Positions 28,077 to 39,700 of a stretch of DNA of 64,000 nt are shown here, one piece after another. The DNA is taken from positions 18,261-82,260 of the forward strand of contig SEMN01001229.1 in assembly GCA_005408345.1 (NCBI GenBank). Reading direction: 5' to 3'. Below the pieces are notes generated by a model, which did no database searches, was not told where the DNA came from, and saw only the letters and a list, made by a program, of their open reading frames with translations. A program made the position numbers and the translations under genes. The DNA comes from Macquaria australasica (lineage: Eukaryota; Chordata; Actinopteri; Centrarchiformes; Percichthyidae). Each line of letters begins with the position of its first letter. Within the stretch, counting starts at the first letter, position 1.

Positions 28077-28193
28077 AGTACAATAAAACTGTCAATCCTG
28101 TCCTCCCTGCGTGTCCACATACAGCAGCCGGGCATTTCGTAATGCAGAAACACCTCTACTAAGCGACATATTCTCTCAATAAACAAGGACAGT
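28077..28193 (+). other. triqk: TRIQK non-coding exon 1 (5' end uncertain)
   Basis: Ends at a strong donor, CAGT|GTAAGT (GT at 28194). The first coding exon begins at 30721 with its ATG 14 bases inside, so an upstream non-coding exon is required. This donor next to the promoter-like block is the best candidate. The 5' boundary is a guess. Confidence 0.55.
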
Positions 28194-30122
28194 GTAAGTA
28201 TCTTCGTGAATGCAATGAATGAAGGCTGTCTTTTACGTTTTGTAGAGTTGAATGCTATAACGTGATATCCGTTTGCTCAGAAGCTAACACAGAAGCTCTG
28301 CAAATTAAATATGAGTCCTGCAAGCGCTAAGACTTTCTGCTCCATGTTCGGGACTGCAGAGAGAAAAACAAAAGTGCAAAGGCATGCATATAGTCTGTTA
28401 ACAGTACAGTGTATTGGGTCATTTTCCACAATGCTGACAGATAGAAAACTATGCTTCTAACTTCCAGAGACCGCAATGCCCCCAAAAACACCAAGCTATG
28501 CTATAAAAGTTGCATGTAACCCACACTTATTAGGTCCACCTAGCTGCAACTAATGCAGTCTAATGCATCTGATCTAAAGTAAAGGTGCCAGGTTTTAGTT
28601 GTAACTGTTTTAGAAATGTGTTTAATTTTGTTCACCCCATTCATGTCGATAAGGGTATACTAAATATACAACCTTTACAGCCTTCATGTGCAACTGGCAA
28701 CTGAGGGTATTTTCAACTGAGTGTGTTACTTCATCATCATGCTTTTGTTTAGTCGGCATGCCTTCTGGATTCGAGTAATAAGGAAACTGTATAACCACAT
28801 ACTTCATGTGTATTCTGTCAGTGCAGTCTGCCTGTGGGTGTTTTTAGATACAGAGTATTTCCTAGACTGAAACGTAGTGGTGTAACCATGTGCAAAGCAA
28901 ATAAAAAATGTATTTGTGACTCGGTAATCTTTACTCAATGAGGGAAAATTCACCCTTGTATTGCACAGCGCGTCTCCTTCAAGCAGAGATAGAACCTAGG
29001 CCTCCTAATTAGGGGAACAACTATCACTAAAAGCCAGCATTAAAAGAAAGGCTAGACTTACTTTCTAGGCCTAGTTTAGGTGTCTAGTAAATTGAGATTG
29101 TGATGAATACGGTTAATGACTGGAATGTAATATCAGCCTTGTCATCTGTGCATAGGCTCTAAGTTGCAAAAATTGACAGGAAAGCACCAACAATGCTCCT
29201 GTCACTATGCTTGGATATTTTGTTTTCCAACAGTCAGCACACTGCCTTGCTCTGTTTTTATACCCCACTGTTGCAAATGCAAAATATACCGTGACGAGAG
29301 AGGCTACAAATCCGTTGCTTTGGCAATTTAGATATAATATTGTGATGTTGCTGCACAGTACAACAGAGCGAGCCTACTGTGTCCATCTGTAAACATTACA
29401 TTTGGACAATTTCCTCTCTTCCTTTTGTCCTCCTCTCACTTCCTTTAATTTGCTGACTCTGGTTTCCAAACGCTGGAGAACAATAGCTGTGCATACATCC
29501 TCCTTCTCTGCTGCCACTAACAGGGTTTGAAATGCAGCTGAAAGCAGTGTTTTTAGTGTAAGGTAAAATTCAGGTCTCCCAAGGCGGCAGTCTCCCATGA
29601 GAAGGTATCAGTCAGCACAGGCAGCCAGCCACGCTCCTTGAACATGCTAATTCATTCTTTCCTCTGTTCCCCAGCTGCACCTCTAGACTCTTCACCACTC
29701 CTGTTCTTCTAGGATGCACATAGATACTTTTTTCCTTTTGTATTCGCCTCTCTGTTCTCCCCTGTGCACACCTGCTTACACATTACTCTCCCTGTCACAC
29801 TTAAACATGCTTTTAAAAAAAAGTGATAATCAGTTATCATAAGACTGGCAGGGCACGATAGATACTGAGTATTATTTGTCAAAGCATATCCTGCATATCT
29901 TTCAAGTCGTGCTCAAATCTTTCAGGCAGAGAACAGGCCAGACTTCAGTATCATCAGAAAGCACAGGCCTGCCCCTCGACTCATACTTGCTTTTTCCACT
30001 ATTTTAAACAAAAGGCTCCAATATTGATTGATGCAGTGTGTTGTGAGGGAGCCTGTCTGGAATTTAGAGCAGAGTGCTCACTGAGAAACAAGTATCTTGG
30101 ATGGATGCAAGAAACACACACA

Positions 30123-30193
<71 letters not shown>

Positions 30194-30720
30194 AGTTTTA
30201 GCACACATGCGCATGCTTTGACATAAGAGCCCCATACACTAGCATTTATTCTGTTACACAAGCACAGTCACACACTTGGATAGTTACATGTGGAACCTAA
30301 GGATACTATTTGTATTATTCCTAGCTCTTTCTCTTTATATCTTCCCTGTGAGCTGTCAGGGTAATCAAAGCGAGCTCATGGTGTGAAGGGAAATGGTGTT
30401 AGACTAAATGAGATGGATAGGAAGTGCACATACTGTGAACGTAACACACGTGGAAGGTGGTGAGAATTAATTAAATTATGTCTAGCAGATGTATGTGAAA
30501 GATAAACCATCTGCCTGATCAAAACTGACTACTCTTCCGTAAATATAATTGTGTATTAACTTGAATCCTTCCTGCAGATTTCACAAGTTATCTCAGGGTA
30601 CAGTAACAGGAATGGAGCTATATCCATATTTGATTAAACTAAATGATCAGGTGTAACACTGAGAACCAGCTGTGTAATTCTCTCACTCAGAAGGTTGTTT
30701 TTCTTCTCATTTCTTGTCAG
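28194..30720 (+). other. TRIQK intron 1
   Basis: Runs from donor GTAAGT at 28194 to acceptor TTTCTTGTCAG ending at 30720. It contains a (CA)n microsatellite at 30114-30191 and no supported gene. Confidence 0.6.
30114..30191. repeat. (CA)n microsatellite
   Basis: About 38 CA units with one CACTCA interruption near 30120. Confidence 0.97.
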
Positions 30721-30734
30721 GCTGAGGAAGGAGA

Positions 30735-30795
30735 ATGGGGAAGAAGGATGCCAGTGCGACAAGATTACCAGTTGATCAGTACCGAAAACAGATTG
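30735..30795 (+). CDS. triqk: TRIQK coding exon a
   Basis: Encodes residues 1-20 plus the first base of codon 21. The acceptor TTGTCAG ends at 30720, so the exon itself starts at 30721 with 14 nt of 5'UTR. The donor G|GTGAGT follows 30795, in phase 1. Confidence 0.95.
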
Positions 30796-33700
30796 GTGAG
30801 TCTTTATTCATTCTAGTGCTGGTTAATCAATTTGTTGATCAACAATAAATCAGTCAACTGTAATCAAATCAAGTAATAATGTTTGGTATTGTCAGACAAT
30901 TTGATATTTTGACATTGGTTAGAAACAGATCTAAAGAAATTCTCTGGGCATTTGCCATAAATATAGCATTTTGTATACTAAACGATTTATAGTTTAATCA
31001 AAAAGATAATTCATATATTAACTGACAATTAAAACAATAAGTTCTGTAAATTAGTTCATGATGATTTTTGACGGTTGAGATTGGTCTTCAGCTTGTGTAA
31101 CAAACAAAAATCATTACTCAGTGCTTGATGTGGGCAGTTTTACCACAACACAGTGATCAACTCCGTGTTCTCCCATAGAAACAAGCCAGTGTCACACTCA
31201 AGAAATCACACATGATACTGTGTTGCAATGAGCAATTCTGTGGTAGGTTCTCATACATCCCCATATAACTGCCTAACAGCCCAACTGTTTTAAAGATATC
31301 AACTTTGGTTATGCAAAAATTAGCATAATCTCTTTGCACCATCCTGGAAACTTTTCCAATTTGGATTGGATTGAAAAGAAACCTTAACCAGACTCACTGG
31401 ATTAGAACCAGTGTACAAGCTGTGGAAGTAATTACAGCATCTAGTGTCACATTACTGACGGACACTGAATTCCACCCTTAAAAAACTGCCCCTTTGATAT
31501 CATGTCAGAAGCTGTTTTGTCAAACTTTAATACCACTCTAATCCTGCAGTATTTTGTTTCCCCATCTTTCCCCTTACATCACAAAGGCCTAACTAAGGCA
31601 ATATGGTCGGTATCAATCAAAAGTTTGGTCCCCTTTAGCATGCCAGCTGTGGTTGCTTGAAGATCACAGCTCATATCGTGTCTTTTTGTTTTTGTTTTCC
31701 TCTTGTGGAGCAAAATCAAAATGTCGCCAATGGCAAAGCTGGATAATTGTGAGCAGCTATGACTGAAGCAAACACAAAGGGAAGCTCTGTTCTCCTTATA
31801 GGATTAAAGTTTCTATTTCAAATCACAGGAGTGGCATGTTGTGTACATGAAATGTGATTAAGTAGTCTTATTAGATACAAAAGGCGCCCACTTTCCAATC
31901 GAAGGAAGAAGATTTTTGCACCAAATGGAGTGAGACTCTTGCTACAGCCCTGGTATTGGTGTTGATCTAAAAGTATCCTCATCAGGAACCTATACAAGGG
32001 CTGAAATAGCTGAGACGAAGGAGAGAGTTCATTCATAGAGATTGCAGTAATCACAGCTATAGAAGATGAGCACAATCCAGAAGATGAAAGTTATAAAACT
32101 AGCAGGGCACCATGGATTACCAAGTATATCCACAGTGTCTCTGCACTGGAGACCTCTGGCTATGGGAAGTCTTAAGAAGCAGGTTCTTTGCAATAGTGGT
32201 CCTCTTACAATTCATATTTAGGCTTGGACCACCTGATTTTTTTTTTTACGTCAGGAGAACAAGAACAATTCGTCCCATCAGTCAGAAGGCGGCCATTCAG
32301 TGACACAGCCCGGAAGAGTTCAACAAGCAAGTTTGTTAGCAGACGAGTCCCTTTTACAATCAGTTTTTCAGCTGAGGCCACCCGTTTGGTTCAGTCAGAA
32401 GACAGTCATCCACACAACTAGACCACAAGAAGAAAAGGACACATAGAGGGATTTGGGGCACATGTTCAGGGATGAGGTCGAACTTACAGTACAAGGGTAG
32501 AACCCAGATGACCTAATATTTAACCTGTCCATGTAAGAACTGAACCAAGAGACACTCTGCAACAATGGCTGGCTGAGCACATTTCAGAATCATATCTTGC
32601 GGTCTATTGTATCCAATTTGCCATCTTATTTTAAACATACTGGCGTTTTCTTCCATTTGTCGTCCAAAGTGAACATTAATCAGGAGGATTCTGACACCTT
32701 ACCAGCTACCTTAGATGTGTTATCCCTTCACACAAATAACACTCTTGAGAGGGTTTTATAATCCTTGAAATTGTTTTCTTGACTAGAGAAGTGGAAAAAA
32801 AAAAGATATCCGTCTTAATCAAGTAACTGACTTCTTTCTATACTGTTCTTGTGTTGCTTGCAAAAATAATACAAGCTTTATTTAGTTCTGTGACTGAATC
32901 ACACTATATAAAACTGTTTCTTTCATGTAGTTCACAAATATGCATGTCAGAACATATTTTTTCAAACACCTTTGTGCCATTAGAAGGCGTGAATTTAATT
33001 CAGCCGTAGCCAGGCATTCTCAAGAAGCCGTTCACCCCTTTCTAGTCTGTCTTTTATTGCTTTTGAGCAATTTCATCAATGTGCAAGAGGGGCTGATGTG
33101 GAAAGACACCTATTACAATTTGAATGGAGATTAATTTTCTGTTAACAAACATTACACCCCTCTGGTCTTAATGAAAAAGTGTTACCTTCTTGTTTTAATT
33201 TATCAATTAAAATGTTCTGTACTAATCCACATCCCCCTTCTGAAGATTGTGCCAACTACGACATTGTTCTGGTCCCCTTCCTCCCGGTGGATGATCGTTT
33301 GTTGGCCCCTGGTGATTCACATCCTCTGATTATTCCAGGTTTTATACTTCCTGGTGTTACTTTTGTGTTAACAGGACTCATGAGATGGTCTCTTAAGCTA
33401 AATGTTTTCTCATGTACTTCTTGTGTGCTCATTTTCATTTTTTTGTTTGTTTTTTTGTGTCACTTTCACAATATATTTTTTGTAACAGGTGGCCCAATTT
33501 GTCAGTTCTTTCCTTTTCATGTTTATTCACTGAAATGAAAAAAGTCAATCGTCACTCTGACCACAATAGCAATATTTGTCTTTCTCAGGCACGTGATAGT
33601 CTGTTGAGAAATGGCATGTTTGCTCTACTGTGCTATAAGGGCTGCGGTCTCATAAAGCAGCGTGACAATTGTATATGTTTTCAAGCATAGGATTATTTAG

Positions 33701-36700
33701 CCCACAGGTATCCCTTAACCGTCTGCTATTGTGTAAAACCCGGCATGTTCAACAAATGAGAGACAGACATAACATAACAAGCTCATCTCCCGCTGTCACA
33801 TCCCCTACCAGGGGTGCAGAAAATATTGTTTTTTCCTTTATTCCTTCCCATTTAGTGTTTTGTTCTCAGCACATCTCATCATTTCACAACTATGTAACAC
33901 AGGTGTCAGGGACACTTTGGTCCTCTCTCTACCTCCGCCTCCTTCCAACCCCTCAATTTCTGCCGATTTTCCTTCTTTTTGAAAAGAATGGCCATCAGGC
34001 AATTTCAGTGAACCACTGTTTAACAGAAAAGGTGGAAAACAGAGAGAGGGGGGAGAAGATGTCGGAGAGGAAAATGAAATCTTTAAAGATAGCATGGGGC
34101 AGGGTCTTTTGAGAGCTGGGACGGGCCACGCATGGTAATTTGAAATCGTAATAGGGTGGCTTATTCATGGAACATCAGCAGCAGTCCAGGTTGTTGAGCT
34201 GTACCATCATCTCTGCTGGAGTGCTTTTGTCATGTCAGATGACCATCAAGGGGCCACTGTTGACACACTCTTTTTAAATACTATTATTAAGCCTGTTGTA
34301 ATTGACTGTGCCAAGCTGCCCTCAGGAGAGGTAAAGCTATAGTGTTCTTACGTGGAAGTGCAAGTGGTCATTCTGTTCAAGTAATGATTGCTGCTACCTG
34401 CTGAACAAACTAGGGAAAATTGTCTACATGGATAAAGACACTCAAAATTTCAAGTACAAAATGGCAAATTGGAAATTATGGCTTTAGAAGGTAATTTCAC
34501 GAAACTTTTTGCTATTTATTGTGAGAAACTGATATGTAGGCGAAATATTTCACTCACATCTGTAGGGAGGCTACAGTATATCATCAAGGTATAGTTGCTT
34601 TCCTTTTATCATTATATTACGGATAATATTCATTACTTGTTTTATATGCTTTTACTGTAAATCTCATGTGGACTGTGAGATGTTGCCTCCCCTCTCCTCG
34701 CCTCACATGATGCAAAGGACAAGGCATAAATATCTCCCATGTGTCTGGCATCAGCCCTCCAGTTCCGCTACCATGCATCCTGGCAGATGCCAGCGATCCG
34801 CACCATGTGGTCACTGACTATTTGGCCGCCATGCCGCACAGACACAGAAGCAAAGCAAAGTATGAGAAACTGTCAGACACGCTGTCAGTGTGTTGCCCGA
34901 ATTGTCCCAGGGCTCTCAGAGAGAACCGGACAGTGGTCTGTCTGTCCAAATCACCCCATCACTCTGCATGTAGTGCATATGCAGGACATCTAGTCCCCTC
35001 AGACACAAACTAACACACACAATTCCTCAGGTATGTTTGTGTTTCTCTTGACACACTTGTGTGCTTGTTTGTTATAATTTTGCCTTCATGACAATTGTGC
35101 ACAGCAGCTTTCTGAACATTACAGTACTGACTGGATTTTACATAGACCAACAAGGAGTGTTATTGCTAGCATCTGTAAATGTTATTACTGTAATTCAAAC
35201 ATGTGCCACCTTACATCATTAATGGATTGTTTCTTTACAACTATCCTGGCCTTAGGCCACTTATCTGCATCCAACAGAGGAGCGCCAGTCTTTTGCCATG
35301 TTTGAAACATGGTACAATTTTTAAATAGAAGTGAATGAATGGATAAGTGGCATTTAGAGTTCATTACTAAGTTGTTTGCTCCTGTAAAAACCTGTAAGTA
35401 TTTTATTTTTCAAGCCAGCATTAAGGGCTTGACATACAGGAGCCATGGTTGCATGTGTTTCACTGATTTTCAATTAGGGATGAAATGTAAAGTGAAGAGT
35501 TTTAAATGTGCTGCATGTGTTAGACCAGCTGAGCAGTATGTGGTGTACTGGGTTGGTAATGCAGTCGGTAGAGATATTAACAAGAGGGCAGCAACTTAGG
35601 AAACAGTTAATGCCATAGTGGGTGTCTCAGAAATGTAATTCTGGTGGATTAGCTCTTTATTTACTGGTAAAAGTAACATATTTTCAGTTTAAATGATGAA
35701 GCAGCAGTCTTTTAGTACATGATGCATTAAATTTAAATGTGGTAGACAGTGGTATTAAGTTAGTATTGTGAGGTTACTTAGAATTGTGCAAGACATGATT
35801 TACTTTTTTACCAAAAATTAGATGCATAGTTCTGTGTTCTATGTTTAGTTTCTTGCCTGTTAAGCCCATCAGGATATTAACATTGCATAAAGGAATACTT
35901 GAACTGTACAGGAAAATCCATTAATGCAGGGTTTTTTTCTGGCACAAAGTGAGGCAAAGGTGGTACTGTACCTCAGCTGTGACCTAATGAACATGGATAC
36001 ATTTTTAAAAAATGTAGCAATGGGGAAGATTTCACCAAAAAAAATGTGGCTAATGTGTGCACAGCCAAAATGTGGATAAGTTGACTAGTAAAATAATTTT
36101 TTGTTGGCAACAAAAAAATGTGAGTTGTTGCTTGGGAAGAGTGAGGAACAGGCTGTTAATTAATGAATCGTTAATGAGTAGTTCCTGAATAACTGATTCG
36201 AGGGCTATATAGTAGATGATGATGACGTACTAGAGTCTGTTCTCTAGTAACTCATTAACGATTCATTAATTATCAGGTCATTCCTTTACTTCCTTTTGTG
36301 TAACATATTGTCAAGTGTTACCATTTTATTTTTGAACAATGATGCAGTCTCAAATCATATATGCAGATTTATTTTTATATTGAAAATTTGATTAAATATT
36401 TCCTGCTGGTGACAGTTTCACACAACTAAGACTCTAAAGAAGAATCAGATGGGTATGACAACAGTAAGTAATTCATAAGGGCAACTAAATGTTATCTTCC
36501 CGTTTCCAACATCTGATCCACTCTCACTAAAAGAAACCACTAAAGGATTCAGGCTAAAATCAGTAGTTAACAGGGAAACTGGTTGATCTGTATCAGTGGC
36601 TCTCTTGACTCTCTTCATCATTTGTCTCTTCCGCCTGAAGCCGTTGTCTTCTTACTGTATTTATAATGTGAATTCTGCTTTTAAGCTAGTGTAGCATCCA

Positions 36701-39700
36701 CACTGTCTTTTCACTCTGCACCACTGTTACAGTTTACAGGAATACTTTTAATACAACATCTTGACATTGGTTTTTATCATTACTGACATGGTCAGGTTTT
36801 GGTAAAGATGCCATGGAATTTGAGCGTCCACATACAGTATATTTAAACAGCAGTATAAACATGTTTTATTTTAGTTTTTCTCTTTTACCGCTGATGTTTC
36901 TTTTCATTCAGACAAACTGCGATACTCTTGGATATCTACCCCTCTTCTAGCTTCACTTTAGTGGCCAATTTGTGTGACACACAAATCACATACCTTTCCC
37001 CCCTCTTTCCTTTGAGTGCTCAATCACATGTGGCTAATTTTAGCTAATACCCCCTACCTGTCTCGTTATGCTAAGCAGAACAATAGCTCAAGATAAAAAC
37101 GAATTTCTCCTCAGTCTTAATAAGACACCATTTACAGGCAAATGCAACAACAAACAAGCAATGAAAAACCATGAAACACACATCTAAGGGAATGTACAGT
37201 AAGTGGTGTAGGGGGAGAGGGCCACTTTCACTTTTCTCTTGTCCTCTTGACATGAAATCAGTGATGACATCAATGAAAGGCATGCTCAGGGAAGCCTCTC
37301 AGCAGGCACTCTAGGCCGCCGTACAAGGACTAATGTTCCTCTGAGACACGACATTGTCGTTGCTGTACAGGAGGACAATGATGCCTTTTCAGAGTGGCAG
37401 TCAGAAGCAGGTAGGGATGGGAGGCCGGCGTGCAGCCCAGCGCAGGTAGATAATTGGCGACAGAAAGTGTCTACAGCGCCGGTGCAGCAAGGGGAACAGC
37501 AATGACAAATAGGAGTGCTCATAAGCCCAATGCAATATCATCAACACATCAGTGTGTGCGTGTGCGTGCGTGTGTGCGTGCTCCAGACCAAACAAACACC
37601 AGGAGAAAGGCAACATGAGGCTTTAAAAAGTACACCACAGTAATACAACAACATTACAATACCTTACACAGCCTGATGTAATTCTCTGGCATTTATCCCT
37701 CATATCAACTATTCATTCTCCTACTTGGTGTAATTATTCTGATTTTGCTCCACTTAAGTATTGATTCTTACCAGATGGTTATGGGTGTATTGGGTTGTTA
37801 GGAATTTTTGCATATAAATGTAATTTCTCCATGTAGACTAGGAACAACTGCGAATGGGGGAAAAAAACAACAACAACAAAAAAAACCCCAGCACAGGTCC
37901 ATGTTTTGGAAGCAGTTTGTGGGAGATGTTGTAAATGCTGAAAAAGAAATCTGCCTTTGAAATTTAAACCCCAGCTTGCTTAAGTTCTGATATTGTTCTG
38001 TCTTTGAGTATCCTTGGGCACACCGATGCAGAAAAGGTACCTTTAGGACACAGATAGACAGACAAAGTGAACTAGTATCAAAACAGAAAGTACAGCTTGT
38101 TCAGTTGTGGGCTTCAATTTTGTGTACAACTTTTTTTTTTCCTAACTGGGTACAGGACAGGTTGCAAAACAGAGACCATAGATTTCTACAATTTTTCCCC
38201 CAGCTAACCTGGTTTGCACATTCGATCATCGTTACTCTATGTGAGGAATCCCATTTCCCAGATATCCTGGATATGAGAAAATGTTTATAACAAGTAAATG
38301 TTCAAGTAATAATTCAACTTTGGTTGAATTTGCAAATTTACACCATTGACCAATAGCCAGTTAACTGTCAGTTGGCAAGCTCGTCAGCTTTGAGAGCTAT
38401 TTTCCCTTTTCAGTAACTCTTTATTGAATGACATTATTAGCATGTTTCCATCTGGCTAGCGTGTTAGTGGTTAGCTCCCCTGCTAGAGAAGTTTACCAGC
38501 TAGCCCTGCTAGTAGTCTCAATGTCACCAAGCCTCTAGAACCACAGAGGCTGGAGTGACTGGGCCCTTTACAGTGGTTAAATTATACTGTAGGAGTTTAA
38601 CAGGCTTTACCAGTCTCTGTTTATGGCCATGTAAGGCCATTTATTTGTACATTTTTACACACTTCACAATCTATGTGGCTTTCTGTATTCTTTTCCTTTG
38701 ATATGGGATTTGTAGCATCTAATATAGCTTCCTCTAGTCTTACATTACCACAACCAGCCATTTGCAGTCTGAAAGTCCCTGCACAATTTCTGTGAATGCT
38801 GAGCAACCTGAGGTGCCATCTAATCAAATTTCCCCCTCTCCACTTTCTGACAAGTGGAGGAGACATCCAGTGGCCCTCCTAATGAATTCCCACTAGCTCA
38901 CTGTCTGCTCGTGGCAATATGCTCCCCATTTCTATTAGCCCTCCTCTTAGTCAGAGGGAGGTGGAGGAGGAGACCGGGACCAGGAGGGATGGAGAAAGAG
39001 AGAATGAGATAGGAAATGAGTGCATGATTTCTGAAAAAGAAGTAGGGGGAGTGAGATGGTTGAAAAAGAAGTGTGTGTGTGTAGTGAGACAGAGCAGCTG
39101 CTTAACACAATGCTAATGGTCATCTCCTCTCTTCACGGCTGTCCCCAGAAGAGGAGAACCTCTGCTCCCTAGGAGACATGATACTCAGTGGTATGCAGCT
39201 CTGTCTGTTTGTTTTAAGAATCACAACATGTACACACCTCCTCACCCCTTCTTTCTCACTGGCTCATTTTCACTCTTTTCTCTGCCACAACATTTCCAGA
39301 TTGACACGGACGCTTTCTTTCCTCTCCTTCCTCCTCCTCTTGTTCCCTTTCGATGTAAATGAGGCTTAATTAGCTGGGAGTACAAACTCCAAATGGCCTT
39401 CGCATGTCACATCACCAGCTGAGAAAACCTGGAAGCTGACCTGGGGGCTTGGTCTTTGTCTAACACACACATATTCCTCTATTGTACCTCGCTCCTTATG
39501 AGGACCGTCAGTCTATTCCCCAGCCAGTAACTTTAACCACCTGAACTTCATGCCCAACCTCAACTCTCACCCTTTAACTTAACTTTAACCTAATCCTAAT
39601 TCTAATTTGAACACTAAACTAAATTTTTATGATATCACTAAGGACGCGCTAGTATGTCCACAATCTGAGCGTATGAATTGGTTCTCACAAAGATAGAAAT

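Noticed and set aside
32224..32421. Possible exon after a T-rich tract and ACGTCAG acceptor
   Set aside because: More than one frame stays open and no product is recognisable; no matching donor or partner exon was found.
33669..34112. 147-codon open frame on the + strand inside TRIQK intron 2
   Set aside because: Composition is that of random AT-rich DNA; no motif and no family recognised.
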